From: Gillisella terrae
Lineage (GTDB): Bacteria; Pseudomonadota; Alphaproteobacteria; Rhizobiales; Rhizobiaceae
Length of the DNA: 64,000 bases
Direction: 5' to 3'
NCBI RefSeq assembly: GCF_004801395.1
Contig: NZ_SSOA01000002.1
Coordinates: forward strand, 372,001 to 436,000
Shown: positions 9,093 through 19,307 of the stretch, piece by piece
How positions within the stretch are numbered: the first letter of the stretch is position 1
How the letters are laid out: the number at the start of each line of letters is the position of its first letter
Notes under the pieces: generated by a model
Told to the model about the DNA's origin: nothing
The model's input: only the letters and a program-made list of their open reading frames with translations
Databases searched by the model: none
Program-made: the position numbers and the translations under genes

Positions 9093-12000
9093 ATGGCAGA
9101 CAAAATGCTTATCGACGCGTCTCACGAAGAAGAGACACGCGTCGTTGTCGTACGCGGTAACAGAATTGAAGAATTCGATTTCGAGTCTCAGCACAAGAAA
9201 CAAATCCGCGGAAATATTTATCTTGCAAAAGTAACACGGGTAGAACCGTCGCTACAGGCAGCCTTTGTTGATTACGGTGGCAACCGTCACGGTTTTCTCG
9301 CCTTTGCAGAAATTCACCCAGATTATTACCAGATCCCCCTCGCCGACCGTCAGGCCCTGCTCAGAGCCGAAGCTGAAGAACACGGTCGCAACAACGATGA
9401 CGGCGATTTTGAACCACGCCCATCGTCGCGCCAGGGTACTGATCCGGCCGACGCCGAGCAGCCAAATATTTCCGACCCTGCTGAATTCGCCAACGAGGCC
9501 GAGGAAGTGGCCGGTCTGGCAGCAAAAGAAGAAAAAAGTGCAGCGCCTGCATCATCCATGTCGGTTGCAGACATTGCGGAGCAGGCAGGCACCAATTCTA
9601 CAGACGTTCAACCTTCGGAAACCCAATCCTCCGAAGTGAACGCCGCGGACAACGCCACCAGTGCTGATCCTGTTGAAGCAACAGAGGTTGAGGCAGCAAC
9701 CACTGAAGAAACGCCCAAGCCAAAGGCACGGCGTCCGCGCAAGCCACGCAAGAAGGCAGAGGACGCCACAGCCGCAACGGATGCTCCTGTTGCCGTTGAA
9801 AGCGATGAAGGCGGCGACGATAGTGGCACGACGGGCGGCACCATGGCAGCCATGGTCGATACCGACTCCATTTCCGAAGATTCAGCTCGTCGCGATCATG
9901 ACGACGACGATGATGACGACGGCGAAGAGAAAGAAGTGATCGAATCCGTTGGCGCTGAAGACGCCATGGAAGAAGTACCGGATCGCGTTCGCCGTGCGCC
10001 GCGCAAGCAATATCGCATTCAGGAAGTGATCAAGCGTCGGCAGATTTTGCTGGTGCAGGTCGCAAAGGAAGAGCGTGGCAACAAAGGCGCTGCTCTGACA
10101 ACCTATCTCTCTCTGGCTGGCCGCTATTCCGTCTTGATGCCCAATACTGCACGTGGCGGCGGCATCTCGCGCAAAATCACCAGCCCCGCAGACCGCAAGC
10201 GCCTGAAAGAAGTGGCACGTGAGCTGGATGTGCCACAGGGCATGGGCGTTATTTTGCGCACCGCCGGCGCCAATCGCACCAAGGTGGAGGTCAAACGCGA
10301 TTTTGAATATCTGATGCGTCTTTGGGAGAATGTGCGCACTCTGACGCTCAGCTCCATGGCACCTTGCCTGGTTTACGAAGAAGGCTCGCTGATCAAGCGC
10401 TCCATTCGCGACCTTTATAACAAGGACATCAGCGAAATCATCGTTTCTGGCGAAGAAGGCTATCGTGAAGCGAAAGACTTCATGAAAATGCTGATGCCAA
10501 GCCATGCCAAGGTTGTTCAGCCTTACCGCGACATTCATCCGATCTTTGCGCGTTCAGGCATTGAGGCCCAGCTGGACCGGATGTTGCAGCCGCAGGTGAC
10601 GTTGAAATCGGGTGGCTATATCATCATCAACCAGACCGAAGCGCTGGTGGCCATTGATGTGAACTCGGGTCGCTCAACCCGCGAATATTCGATCGAAGAC
10701 ACAGCCTTGCAGACCAATCTGGAAGCAGCAGAAGAAGTTGCTCGTCAGCTGCGTCTGCGCGACCTTGCCGGTCTGATCGTCATCGACTTCATCGACATGG
10801 AAGAAAAGCGCAACAATCGCGCGGTCGAGAAGAAGCTGAAAGATTGTCTCAAAGATGATCGCGCCCGTATTCAGGTTGGCCGGATTTCGCATTTCGGCCT
10901 TCTGGAAATGTCGCGTCAGCGTATTCGCGCCAGTGTGCTGGAAAGCACCACGCAGGTTTGCCCGCATTGCTCTGGCACCGGCCTGATCCGTTCGCAATCC
11001 TCTGTGGCACTGCATGTTTTGCGCGGTATTGAAGAATTCCTGCTCAAGTGCACGACGCATGACATTTCGGTACGTACTCTGCCTGAAACGGCCTTGTATC
11101 TGCTGAACCACAAGCGCAGCACCATCATCGATTATGAAAAGCGCTTCGGCGTGACCATCGTGATCGAGGCTGACGCCAGCGTGGGTCATTCACATTTCGC
11201 GGTCGACAAGGGCGAGCCTGTTGCCAATCCCGTGCGGATTGAAACGCTGATGCCACTGTTTGCCGAGCCAGAAGAAGAAGATCCGATCATCGAGATCGAG
11301 GAAGAAGAAGACGACACCGTTGTTGACGTGGCATCTCAAACGTCACAGCCTGCTGAGGCCAATGGCGAAGAAGGTGCCAATCGCAAGCGCAAGCGCCGTC
11401 GTCGTCGTCGTGGCAAGAATGGCAATGGCAGTCACGACGAAGCCGCCAATGCATCCGCTCAGGAAGAGGATGGCGAGCCCGATGGTGAAGGCGACTCGGA
11501 AGACACGACCGAAGAGCGTGCAGAGGGCGTCGAAGCCGCTGAGGATAGCGAGAGCCAGCGCCGCAAGCGCCGCCGTCGCGGCAAGCGTGGTGGCCGTCGC
11601 GGACGCGATGAAAATGGCGCAACCTCTGAAGCAGGTGCCAGTGAAGAAGGCGACGTCACGGTAAGCGAGGACGCTGAAGACGGCGAAGAACAGTCTGCTG
11701 CTTCAGCAGAATCGGCTGTCGACGCTGTGGTGTCCGATGTTGCAGAAATTGAAACACCTGCTTCTGACGAAAAGGCTCCGGCCAAACCGCGCCGGACACG
11801 CAAGCCGAAGACCACAGCCAAAACCGCACCCGTGGAAGAGGCTGTTTCTGAAGCCGTCCCTGCTGAGGTCGCTGCACCAGCCCCCGTGGAAACACCGGTG
11901 GCAGAAAAAGCGGAAGCCGCACCAGAGCCAGTCGCGCCAGTGGTCGAAGCCGTAGAAGTCCCTTCGGACGTTGCTGCCGCCACTCCCAATGAGGCTGAAA

Positions 12001-12128
12001 AGCCGGTTCGCGCCAATCGCGAGTCCAATGTGATTGCGTCTGAGCCTGTGGTGACATCTACCTCCAGTTCCGATGATGCGCCGAAGCCCAAGAAGGGCGG
12101 TTGGTGGACCAAGCGCGGCTTCCTGTAA
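9093..12128 (+). CDS. rne: Ribonuclease E
   Basis: This is the main endoribonuclease for mRNA decay and rRNA/tRNA processing, and the scaffold of the degradosome. I start at ATG 9093 (MADKMLIDASHEEETRVVVV), with GAGGAGCAG upstream, not at the ATG at 9036. The 1011-residue protein has an N-terminal S1/RNase H-like part interrupted by a long acidic, low-complexity insert (about residues 90-300), usual in alphaproteobacteria. The catalytic aspartates lie in VAIDVNSG and IVIDFIDME, and the zinc link in CPHCSGTG. The C-terminal 300 residues alternate acidic stretches with arginine-rich RNA-binding blocks (RKRKRRRRRRGKNG) and end GGWWTKRGFL. A terminator follows. Confidence 0.96.
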   Translation: MADKMLIDASHEEETRVVVVRGNRIEEFDFESQHKKQIRGNIYLAKVTRVEPSLQAAFVDYGGNRHGFLAFAEIHPDYYQIPLADRQALLRAEAEEHGRNNDDGDFEPRPSSRQGTDPADAEQPNISDPAEFANEAEEVAGLAAKEEKSAAPASSMSVADIAEQAGTNSTDVQPSETQSSEVNAADNATSADPVEATEVEAATTEETPKPKARRPRKPRKKAEDATAATDAPVAVESDEGGDDSGTTGGTMAAMVDTDSISEDSARRDHDDDDDDDGEEKEVIESVGAEDAMEEVPDRVRRAPRKQYRIQEVIKRRQILLVQVAKEERGNKGAALTTYLSLAGRYSVLMPNTARGGGISRKITSPADRKRLKEVARELDVPQGMGVILRTAGANRTKVEVKRDFEYLMRLWENVRTLTLSSMAPCLVYEEGSLIKRSIRDLYNKDISEIIVSGEEGYREAKDFMKMLMPSHAKVVQPYRDIHPIFARSGIEAQLDRMLQPQVTLKSGGYIIINQTEALVAIDVNSGRSTREYSIEDTALQTNLEAAEEVARQLRLRDLAGLIVIDFIDMEEKRNNRAVEKKLKDCLKDDRARIQVGRISHFGLLEMSRQRIRASVLESTTQVCPHCSGTGLIRSQSSVALHVLRGIEEFLLKCTTHDISVRTLPETALYLLNHKRSTIIDYEKRFGVTIVIEADASVGHSHFAVDKGEPVANPVRIETLMPLFAEPEEEDPIIEIEEEEDDTVVDVASQTSQPAEANGEEGANRKRKRRRRRRGKNGNGSHDEAANASAQEEDGEPDGEGDSEDTTEERAEGVEAAEDSESQRRKRRRRGKRGGRRGRDENGATSEAGASEEGDVTVSEDAEDGEEQSAASAESAVDAVVSDVAEIETPASDEKAPAKPRRTRKPKTTAKTAPVEEAVSEAVPAEVAAPAPVETPVAEKAEAAPEPVAPVVEAVEVPSDVAAATPNEAEKPVRANRESNVIASEPVVTSTSSSDDAPKPKKGGWWTKRGFL

Positions 12129-12144
12129 GATCGCTTTATCGACA

Positions 12145-12180
12145 TAAAAAAGGGCCATGCATCGCGTGGCCCTTTTTTTG
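12145..12180 (+). terminator. Intrinsic terminator after rne
   Basis: The stem AGGGCCA/TGGCCCT is followed by T7, and A6 precedes it, so it can also stop transcripts arriving from the minus-strand GNAT gene. Confidence 0.85.
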
Positions 12181-12205
12181 TTTGTGTTGCACGGCGAAAA
12201 CTCCC

Positions 12206-12766
12206 TTACGGTGAGCGAAATCGCTGCATGATCAGCGCCTTTGACCCCATATAATCTGCATCTGCCATCCAATTGTAACCGTTCTTTTCCGCCACGCGGA
12301 TAGACGCAATGTGTTGCGGATCAAAAAGGCAAACGGTTTGCCCCTGCTCAAAATGGTGGTCGGCCCATTTCAGCACTTCAGAGACAGCTTCTGTTGCAAT
12401 GCCCCGTCCGTGAGCATCCGGCACCAGCACCCAGCCAATCTCAGGAATATCACCAATCGATGGCACGATCTGTCGCTTGAAATTGGCCAAGCCGACCTCG
12501 CCAAGAAACGCGCCGGTGTCGCGATCTTCAACCAGCCAATATCCGAAAGACAGAGCATGCCAATGTCCGATATATTGCAAGAGACGCGACCATGATTGCG
12601 CAGCCGTTGATGGCTGGCCGCTGATGTAACGCACCACCCTTTCGTCTGCCCACATGGCCGCAGAGGCGGCATAGTCCTCAATCCTGTGGCCGCGCAAACG
12701 CAAGCGCTGCGTTTCCAGCACCGGCACGATGTCCCTTTGGCTCAGCATGGACATATCCAGCTCCAC
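12206..12766 (-). CDS. GNAT acetyltransferase, RimJ/RimL type
   Basis: A 186-residue GNAT-fold N-acetyltransferase whose substrate cannot be read from sequence. LETQRLRLRGHRIEDY at the N-terminus and the acetyl-CoA loop in HGRGIATEAV (about residue 118) match the RimJ/RimL-like branch (Acetyltransf_3), as does the late SIRVAEKNGY motif. It is monocistronic, facing the rne terminator. The upstream gap (12767-12870) holds imperfect repeats of TGATTCAA and GGTTCAC that could be an operator. Confidence 0.85.
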   Translation of the reverse strand: MELDMSMLSQRDIVPVLETQRLRLRGHRIEDYAASAAMWADERVVRYISGQPSTAAQSWSRLLQYIGHWHALSFGYWLVEDRDTGAFLGEVGLANFKRQIVPSIGDIPEIGWVLVPDAHGRGIATEAVSEVLKWADHHFEQGQTVCLFDPQHIASIRVAEKNGYNWMADADYMGSKALIMQRFRSP

Positions 12767-12870
12767 GGTTGTAACACACGGTATTCACAAAGTGATTCAA
12801 GTGGTTCACACAATGATTCAACCTGATCAGAGTTTGAATCCGAAAATCTCCATAACGTGTTGAGGATATT

Positions 12871-14034
12871 TTATAATTTTTCCAGCCATTGACCAAGGCG
12901 GTCGGTTGCCTCCGTCATCTGCGCCAATGTTCCGGCATAGGAAAACCGCATGGCGCGGTGGCCGTCCAGCGGATCAAAATCCAGACCGGGAGTGGCAGCA
13001 ACATCGGTCTCAAGCAGCATTTTTTTGGCAAATGCCATACTGTCATTGGTAAATCTGCTGACATCAACATAGGCGTAGAAGGCACCATCCATTGGCGATA
13101 GCAAAGGCAGGCCAATCTGAGGCAGTCGCTTTTGCAAAAAGTCACGATTGGCCTTGCAGTCTGCCTTGTAGCCTTCCAGCGCATCGCCAGCGGTCAGCGC
13201 AGCCATTGCTGCAATTTGCGATAGTTCGGGTGCGGAAATATAGAGGCTTTGCGCCACGCATTCGACAGCGCGAACCACAGATTTGGGCAGCACCATCCAG
13301 CCAATGCGCCAACCGGTCATGCGGTAATATTTCGAAAAAGAATTGATCACGATGGCATTGGGCGCAAACTCCACAGCGCTTGCCTCGTCCGCGCCATAGG
13401 AAAGTCCGTGGTAAATCTCATCCGAGATAAAGGTAACCTTGTTGTCATCGCACCAATCGGCAAGCCGTTTGAGTGCCTCGCGCCCGGTAATGGTCCCGGT
13501 TGGGTTTGCAGGACTTGCCAGCAACACGCCCTTCAGGCGCACACCGGCCGCACGGGCTTCGCGCTCCAGACTTTCCGGCGTCAGCGTGTACTCGGTCTCC
13601 GGGCCGACCGGAACCTCAACAACAACCAGCCCCAAAGCCTTCAAAATATTGCGGTAGGCGGGATAGCCAGGCCGGGCAATGGCCACCGCGTCTCCCGCAT
13701 CAAACAGTGCCAGAAATGCCAGATTGAACCCGGCAGATGATCCGGTGGTAATCATGATCTGAGCGCTGTCGACCTCAGCACCATGGCGGCTCTTATAGTA
13801 ATCGCTCAAGCTGCGGCGTAGATCGTCGCGGCCAAGCGCATCTGTGTAGCCGATCTGGCCGGTGCGCAAAGCAATTTCAGCGGCGCGAATGGCAGCCTCT
13901 GGCGCACTTGCACCCGGTTGGCCCACGGCAAGCGAAATCACCGGACGGCCAGCCGCCTTCAAACGGTTGGCTTGCGCCAGAATATCCATGGCGTGAAAGG
14001 GATCAACAGAACTACGGTTGGAGAGAATGACCAA
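12871..14034 (-). CDS. PLP-dependent aminotransferase, class I/II
   Basis: It transfers an amino group using pyridoxal phosphate; the exact substrate is unknown, with aspartate/aromatic-type aminotransferases the nearest fold relatives. The PLP lysine lies in NSFSKYYRMTGWRIG, the NPTG motif in ASPANPTGTITG, and the phosphate-binding arginine in the same SKxxxxxGxRxG segment. The frame is open to 14130, but the first residues there look non-coding. TTG at 14034, with AGGAAAGAG about 7 nt upstream, gives VILSNRSSVDPFHAMDI, the usual start of relatives. This is about 387 residues. Confidence 0.87.
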   Translation of the reverse strand: MVILSNRSSVDPFHAMDILAQANRLKAAGRPVISLAVGQPGASAPEAAIRAAEIALRTGQIGYTDALGRDDLRRSLSDYYKSRHGAEVDSAQIMITTGSSAGFNLAFLALFDAGDAVAIARPGYPAYRNILKALGLVVVEVPVGPETEYTLTPESLEREARAAGVRLKGVLLASPANPTGTITGREALKRLADWCDDNKVTFISDEIYHGLSYGADEASAVEFAPNAIVINSFSKYYRMTGWRIGWMVLPKSVVRAVECVAQSLYISAPELSQIAAMAALTAGDALEGYKADCKANRDFLQKRLPQIGLPLLSPMDGAFYAYVDVSRFTNDSMAFAKKMLLETDVAATPGLDFDPLDGHRAMRFSYAGTLAQMTEATDRLGQWLEKL

Positions 14035-14349
14035 AACAGAACTCTTTCCTGCACTTGAGGGACTGGTAACACAGCATTTCGTGTCTTGCGCTGCCCGGCG
14101 ATGTATAAAATGCACGCCGGACACTATCACGGTTTATGGCCAATGCGCCTGCGGGGCCTTAACCGATTCAGCATCAGACCATTGTACAGCCACGCCATAT
14201 TCACAAGAATGACGCGATAATTTCCTACTCTTTTCCAGCTTTCCTTGGAAAAACCTTTAAATTGGCTGGATTGGCAGCAATCTGACTGGCAAACAGGTGC
14301 AGAATGGCATCATGTTCCTGACGATGTCGCGCTTTGAAGAAGGACTGAT

Positions 14350-15114
14350 ATGAAGACGATTCTCTCCCGCACAGCACTGTCGATCTTGCTGATTGCCACG
14401 ACAGCGTTTGGTTCATCGGCCTTTGCGCTAGATGACAAACAGAAAGAAGAATTCGGAGCCTTCATCAAGGAATATCTGATCGCGCATCCGGAAGTGCTTC
14501 TCGATGCACAGGCAGCTTTGGAGAAGAAGCAGGAGGCCGCGCGCGCCGCCCAGACAACGGCTGCCGTGGTGGATAACCGCGAGGAAATCTTTCATTCAAA
14601 GGACGATATCGCGCTGGGCAATCCACAAGGCGATGTTTCAGTTGTCGAATTCTTCGATTACAACTGTGGATATTGTCGCCATGCCCTGCCTGATATGGAA
14701 GCCATGTTGAAAAAAGACAAAAATATTCGATTTGTCCTTAAGGAATTCCCAATTCTGGGGCCGGACTCGCTGGCAGCCCATCGTGTATCGGATGCATTTC
14801 GGCAGCTCGCCCCCGAAAAATACGGTGCCTATTTCCGCTCAATTCTTGGCAGCAACAGCCGCGCCACCGAGCAAAGCGCCATTGATGACGCTGCCGCTTT
14901 TGGTGTGACAGAGGCCGCCTTGCGCAAGACAATGAAGGCAAATACGGACGATACAAATCTGAAGCAGACCTATGCTTTGGCCCAAAAACTCGCCATCAAC
15001 GGTACGCCAGCCTATATCATTGGAGACGAGGTCATTTCGGGTGCAATTGGCGCAGAAGCCTTGCAGCAAAAGGTGGCCAATGTGCGCGCTTGCGGCAAAA
15101 CCACCTGCTCGTAA
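14350..15114 (+). CDS. DsbA-family exported thiol-disulfide oxidoreductase
   Basis: A 254-residue periplasmic protein of the DsbA/Com1 thioredoxin-like group that forms or isomerises disulfides in exported proteins. The signal peptide covers about 26 residues (ending SAFA-LDD). A helical region rich in E, K and A follows (residues 30-80). Then comes the active site CGYC in FFDYNCGYCRHALPDME (about residue 105) and the cis-proline loop NGTPAYIIG near residue 220. There are two extra cysteines at the very C-terminus (RACGKTTCS). The ribosome-binding site is GAAGGA 7 nt before ATG. Confidence 0.88.
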   Translation: MKTILSRTALSILLIATTAFGSSAFALDDKQKEEFGAFIKEYLIAHPEVLLDAQAALEKKQEAARAAQTTAAVVDNREEIFHSKDDIALGNPQGDVSVVEFFDYNCGYCRHALPDMEAMLKKDKNIRFVLKEFPILGPDSLAAHRVSDAFRQLAPEKYGAYFRSILGSNSRATEQSAIDDAAAFGVTEAALRKTMKANTDDTNLKQTYALAQKLAINGTPAYIIGDEVISGAIGAEALQQKVANVRACGKTTCS

Positions 15115-15237
15115 GCCCCTATAATAGGGCATAAATGCCAATAAATCGGCAAGCTAAGCCGCACATATGGCGGGGGGGCTTTTCCTCAAAGCCGTGGCGG
15201 TCTATAGGGAGCGGTCCAAAACACGACGGAACAAGTG

Positions 15238-15675
15238 ATGAGCAGAACCATTTTCGTGCTGAACGGCCCCAATCTCAATGCACTCGGCAAGCGAGAGCCT
15301 GGGATCTATGGCGGCAAAACACTGGCCGATATTGAAGCCGATTGCTTAAGCTTCGGCGCGGCCCATGACATTGTGGTGGATTTTCGCCAGACCAATCATG
15401 AGGGCCTGTTGGTCGATTGGCTGCATGAAGCCGGTGAGAGCGCTGTTGGCGTCGCACTGAACGCTGGTGCCTACACGCACACCTCTATCGCTCTTCATGA
15501 TGCCATTCGCGCCATTTCTGTTCCTGTCGTCGAATTGCATATTTCCAACGTGCATGCCCGGGAGGAATTCCGGCATACATCCATGATAGCCCCCGCCGCC
15601 AAGGGCGTAATCTGTGGCTTTGGGCCGCATTCTTACATCCTGGCGCTGCAAGCGCTTGATAACCTCACACGATAA
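15238..15675 (+). CDS. aroQ: 3-dehydroquinate dehydratase, type II
   Basis: It dehydrates 3-dehydroquinate to 3-dehydroshikimate in the shikimate pathway. At 145 residues it has the normal size. Visible motifs: NGPNLNALGKREPGIYG (with the catalytic tyrosine), NAGAYTHTSIAL, and HISNVHAREEFRHTS with the catalytic histidine. I use ATG 15238; a GTG directly before it is an alternative. accB follows after 25 nt, giving the aroQ-accB-accC order usual in alphaproteobacteria. Confidence 0.94.
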   Translation: MSRTIFVLNGPNLNALGKREPGIYGGKTLADIEADCLSFGAAHDIVVDFRQTNHEGLLVDWLHEAGESAVGVALNAGAYTHTSIALHDAIRAISVPVVELHISNVHAREEFRHTSMIAPAAKGVICGFGPHSYILALQALDNLTR

Positions 15676-15700
15676 AACAAGAAATTCAGGGATAACCTCC

Positions 15701-16180
15701 ATGGCAGACAAGAAAAACGGCATCGATCAGGCGCTCATTCGCGAACTGGCAAATATTCTCAACGAGACTGATCTGACTGAGATCGAAGTGTCGCAGGACG
15801 ATGTGAAGATCCGTGTGTCGCGCACTGCACCCCAGCAGATGGTGATGCCACAGATGCAGGCCTATGCGCAGGCTCCGGCTCCAGTGGCAGCTGCTCCCGT
15901 TGCTGCCGCAGCGGCTGCACCAGCTGCCGCCCCTGCCCGTGACCTGTCCAAGGCCGTTACAGCGCCCATGGTTGGCACCGTTTACATGGCGTCTGCTCCG
16001 GGTGCACGTCCGTTCATCGAAGTCGGCACCATGGTCAAGGAAGGCCAGACCCTGCTGATCATCGAAGCCATGAAGACGATGAACCAAATTCCGTCGCCAC
16101 GCGCAGGTAAAGTTGTCGAAATTCTGATCGGCGATGCAAGCCCTGTTGAATATGGCGAGCCTCTGGTCGTTATCGAGTAA
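15701..16180 (+). CDS. accB: Biotin carboxyl carrier protein of acetyl-CoA carboxylase
   Basis: It carries biotin between the carboxylase and carboxyltransferase steps of malonyl-CoA synthesis. The 159-residue protein starts [16 protein letters not shown] at ATG 15701. It has an N-terminal dimer segment, an alanine/proline-rich flexible linker (about residues 55-85) and the biotinyl domain with the modified lysine in EAMKTMNQI. Position +1 after the lysine is T where many bacteria have M, which is common in rhizobia. accC starts 4 nt after its stop, so translation is likely coupled. Confidence 0.95.
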   Translation: MADKKNGIDQALIRELANILNETDLTEIEVSQDDVKIRVSRTAPQQMVMPQMQAYAQAPAPVAAAPVAAAAAAPAAAPARDLSKAVTAPMVGTVYMASAPGARPFIEVGTMVKEGQTLLIIEAMKTMNQIPSPRAGKVVEILIGDASPVEYGEPLVVIE

Positions 16181-16184
16181 GCCC

Positions 16185-17534
16185 ATGCCAGCCATTTCAA
16201 AAATCCTCATCGCCAATCGGGGCGAAATTGCCCTTCGCGTTCTGCGCGCCTGTAAAGAGCTCGGCATCGCTTCTGTTGCCGTGCACTCCACCGCCGATGC
16301 CGATGCGATGCATGTTCGTCTGGCTGACGAAAGCGTGTGCATTGGCCCGCCATCCTCGCGTGACAGCTATCTGAACATTCATCAGATCGTTGCGGCCTGT
16401 GAAATCACCGGTGCTGATGCGGTTCATCCGGGTTATGGCTTTTTGTCGGAAAACTCCAAGTTTGCCGACATTCTCGAAGCCCATGGCATTACCTTTATCG
16501 GACCAACCGCCGATCACATTCGCCTGATGGGCGACAAGATCACCGCCAAGGAAACCGCAAAGTCACTGGGCATTCCCGTGGTTCCCGGTTCGGACGGCGA
16601 AGTGAAGCCTGAAAATGCTTTGGAAATCGCCAAGGGAATTGGCTTTCCCGTGCTGATTAAGGCAACGGCGGGCGGCGGTGGCCGCGGCATGAAGCTGGCG
16701 ATGAATGAGGGTGAAGTCGAAGAAGCTGTTGCGGCTGCCCGTCAGGAAGCCGCCGCTGCCTTTGGCAATGACGCCGTCTATATGGAAAAATACCTCGGCA
16801 AGCCACGCCACATCGAAATTCAGGTGTTTGGCGATGGCGAGGGCAATGCTATCCATCTGGGCGAGCGCGATTGTTCACTTCAGCGTCGTCACCAGAAGGT
16901 TTGGGAAGAAGCAAACTCCCCGGCTCTCGACAATGAACAGCGCATGAAAATTGGCGAAATCTGCGCCGATGCCATGCGCAAGCTCAAATATCGTGGCGCT
17001 GGCACCATTGAGTTCCTTTATGAAAACGGCGAGTTCTACTTCATTGAAATGAACACCCGTTTGCAGGTGGAACATCCGGTCACAGAAGCCATCACCGGCA
17101 TTGATCTGGTCTATGAACAGATCCGTGTTGCCTCTGGTGCTGGCCTGTCGGTCACGCAGGATGAAGTGGTGTTTCGTGGCCACGCCATAGAATGCCGCAT
17201 CAATGCCGAAGACCCGCGCACCTTTACCCCCTCGCCGGGTACGATCACCCATTACCATGCGCCAGGCGGCCTTGGTGTGCGCGTCGATTCCGGCGTGTAT
17301 GCCGGCTATAAAATTCCACCTTACTATGACAGCTTGATTGGTAAGCTGATCGTGCATGGTCGCACCCGCGAAGAATGCATGATGCGCCTGCGTCGCGTTC
17401 TGGATGAATTTGTCATCGACGGTGTCAAAACAACGCTTCCCTTGTTTCAAGATCTGGTGGAAAATCCGGACATCAAGAGCGGCGATTACGACATTCATTG
17501 GCTGGAACACTATCTCGCCGATGGCGCAAAATAA
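16185..17534 (+). CDS. accC: Biotin carboxylase of acetyl-CoA carboxylase
   Basis: It carboxylates biotin on AccB using ATP and bicarbonate. At 449 residues it has the standard size. Motifs: [17 protein letters not shown] at the N-terminus, the glycine-rich ATP lid [14 protein letters not shown] (about residue 160), [20 protein letters not shown] and [19 protein letters not shown] (catalytic Glu/Arg region). The start ATG 16185 gives [13 protein letters not shown]. It lies 4 nt after accB and 10 nt before aat. Confidence 0.97.
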   Translation: MPAISKILIANRGEIALRVLRACKELGIASVAVHSTADADAMHVRLADESVCIGPPSSRDSYLNIHQIVAACEITGADAVHPGYGFLSENSKFADILEAHGITFIGPTADHIRLMGDKITAKETAKSLGIPVVPGSDGEVKPENALEIAKGIGFPVLIKATAGGGGRGMKLAMNEGEVEEAVAAARQEAAAAFGNDAVYMEKYLGKPRHIEIQVFGDGEGNAIHLGERDCSLQRRHQKVWEEANSPALDNEQRMKIGEICADAMRKLKYRGAGTIEFLYENGEFYFIEMNTRLQVEHPVTEAITGIDLVYEQIRVASGAGLSVTQDEVVFRGHAIECRINAEDPRTFTPSPGTITHYHAPGGLGVRVDSGVYAGYKIPPYYDSLIGKLIVHGRTREECMMRLRRVLDEFVIDGVKTTLPLFQDLVENPDIKSGDYDIHWLEHYLADGAK

Positions 17535-17544
17535 GGTGATCTGA

Positions 17545-18180
17545 ATGGGCCGAAAACGCAGCAGAAACCCCAGCCTGACGCCGGAGCTTCTGCTGCGGGC
17601 CTATTCCATCGGCCTGTTTCCCATGGCCGAATCGGCAGACGACCCGGAGATTTTCTGGGTCGAGCCTGAAGTTCGCGGCATCATCCCGCTCAATGACTTC
17701 CACATCTCCAAAAGCCTCGCCAAAACAATCCGGCAAAAGCCGTTTGAGATCCGCTTTGACACTGCATTCGAGCAGGTTCTGGACAAATGCGCAGAGCCAA
17801 CCCCGGATCGGCCCAGCACGTGGATCAATCAGACAATCCGCGATCTCTATACCACCCTCTTTCATATGGGCCACGCGCATAGTGTGGAAGCTTATGAGGG
17901 CGATGAGTTGGTTGGCGGGCTTTACGGCGTGTCACTGGGTGCTGCTTTCTTTGGCGAAAGCATGTTTTCTCGCCGCAGCAACGCCTCAAAAATTGCGCTG
18001 GTCTATCTGGTAGAGAGATTGAAAGCCCAAGGCTTCGTCTTGCTGGATACGCAATTCACCACAGATCACCTCAAGACCTTTGGGGCGATTGATATGCCAA
18101 AAGACGTCTACGAGACTGTGCTGCAATCGGCGATGACATCAAAGCACCTGCCATTTCTGACAGAAGAAGAGCAGCGTTGA
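17545..18180 (+). CDS. aat: Leucyl/phenylalanyl-tRNA--protein transferase
   Basis: It adds Leu or Phe from charged tRNA to proteins with N-terminal Arg or Lys, marking them for ClpS/ClpAP degradation (N-degron pathway). It is 211 residues long. Motifs: [14 protein letters not shown] near the N-terminus, [12 protein letters not shown] and the active-site stretch [11 protein letters not shown] (about residue 133). It is probably the last gene of the aroQ-accBC run, since the next gene is on the other strand and ends 13 nt away. Confidence 0.94.
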   Translation: MGRKRSRNPSLTPELLLRAYSIGLFPMAESADDPEIFWVEPEVRGIIPLNDFHISKSLAKTIRQKPFEIRFDTAFEQVLDKCAEPTPDRPSTWINQTIRDLYTTLFHMGHAHSVEAYEGDELVGGLYGVSLGAAFFGESMFSRRSNASKIALVYLVERLKAQGFVLLDTQFTTDHLKTFGAIDMPKDVYETVLQSAMTSKHLPFLTEEEQR

Positions 18181-18193
18181 TGACTTGCCCGGC

Positions 18194-18616
18194 TTATTTA
18201 CCGGGTTTGGGCACCGTGGACGTTTGCTTGCAGTCTTTCAACCACACGTCATAGATCGGGTGCTCAATGGCATTCAACGCCGGGCTATCGGCGAACATCC
18301 AGCCAGAGAAAATGCGTTTGATATGACGATCAAGAGTGATTTCGTCGACCTGAACGAAGGCATCCACATGCTGGGCTTCGCTGTCGTCGCGTGAGTAGCA
18401 CACCCGTGGTGTGACCTGTAGTGCGCCAAACTGCACCGTCTCATTGATATAGACGTCGAATTCAGTAATACGGCCGGTGATCTTGTCGAGGCCGGAAAAC
18501 ACCGCCACGGCATTTTCAATCCGTGCAGCCCTTGCAGGCACCGTTGCCATTAAAGATAGAGCCGCTCCAACAAAGACCGCTCTCAGCAACCATTTACCCT
18601 GCATGACAGACTTCAT
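18194..18616 (-). CDS. DUF2155 family exported protein
   Basis: About 140 residues with an N-terminal signal peptide (MKSVMQGKWLLRAVFVGAAL, cleaved near ARA-ARI). The mature part carries the family pattern: GLDKITGRITEFDVYINETV, a cysteine in TPRVCYSRDD, and FSGWMFADSPALNAIEHPIYDVWL. Function unknown; in alphaproteobacteria DUF2155 genes often sit beside the NDUFA12-like gene, as here. I start at ATG 18616 with GGAG 10 nt upstream; the frame is open to 18679. Confidence 0.85.
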   Translation of the reverse strand: MKSVMQGKWLLRAVFVGAALSLMATVPARAARIENAVAVFSGLDKITGRITEFDVYINETVQFGALQVTPRVCYSRDDSEAQHVDAFVQVDEITLDRHIKRIFSGWMFADSPALNAIEHPIYDVWLKDCKQTSTVPKPGK

Positions 18617-18760
18617 TCCTAACAGTCTCCGGCATTCAAAAAGCCACTGTGTTTCGGTTCCATGCACCTGTTGTCGCATGTTCCGCGTGCTTTACCTTGA
18701 CGGGATAAGCCATGTGGCAGACGAAATTGCCTACCGTAACATTGTGGCAAAAGCCGGAAG

Positions 18761-18789
18761 AAAAAACCGCTGGCATAACACCAGCGGCG
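18761..18789 (-). terminator. Intrinsic terminator after the NDUFA12-like gene
   Basis: Perfect 7-bp stem CCGCTGG/CCAGCGG with a 7-nt loop, followed on the minus strand by T6. It ends transcription of the gene starting at 19205. Confidence 0.8.
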
Positions 18790-18806
18790 CACTCAATAAG
18801 GTGTGA

Positions 18807-19205
18807 TTACGCACCGGGCGTCCATGCATCGTAATCGCCGGTCACAGCCGGACGTTGGCCCTTGGCAGCAATCGATCCTTGAGGACGATAAGCCGCTGCT
18901 GTGCCTGTGAGATTGGCGTGATGAGGCTTTTCCCATGCACGTGGCACATAGGTTTCCTTGGTAGGCGGCGTATCGGTGCGATAATGCATCCAGCCGTGCC
19001 AGCCCGGAGGAATAGCGGAAGCCTCCGCATAGCCCTTATACACCACCCAACGGCGCGGCAGACCGAAACTGGTCGTGGTGCCTTCATAGTAAACATTGCC
19101 CATTTCGTCTTCACCGACGCGCTTACCATGACGCCAGGTGAAAAAACGGGTGCCCATTGTCTGGCCATTCCACCAGGTGAAAATCTGCAACAGAAGCTGC
19201 TTCAT
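18807..19205 (-). CDS. NADH:ubiquinone oxidoreductase accessory subunit, NDUFA12 family
   Basis: A 132-residue protein of the NDUFA12 (17.2 kDa) family, an accessory complex I subunit found in alphaproteobacteria and mitochondria. Family segments visible: WWNGQTMGTRFFTWRHGKRV, VGEDEMGNVYYE, RRWVVYKGYAEASAIPPGWH and WMHYRTDTPP. GAGGAT lies upstream of the ATG. It sits apart from the nuo operon, as usual in this class, and has its own terminator. Confidence 0.93.
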   Translation of the reverse strand: MKQLLLQIFTWWNGQTMGTRFFTWRHGKRVGEDEMGNVYYEGTTTSFGLPRRWVVYKGYAEASAIPPGWHGWMHYRTDTPPTKETYVPRAWEKPHHANLTGTAAAYRPQGSIAAKGQRPAVTGDYDAWTPGA

Positions 19206-19307
19206 GTCTTATCCTCGGCTCCGCCAGCCTACGCGGCGGCTTTCAATTGTCATTTGCTTATGACGCCTTGGGATGCGCTTGTCCAGAGTTTCAAGACAAA
19301 CCTCCCC

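Noticed and set aside
12767-12870. Imperfect TGATTCAA and GGTTCAC repeats before the GNAT gene
   Set aside because: The repeats are too short and uneven in spacing to support a specific operator.
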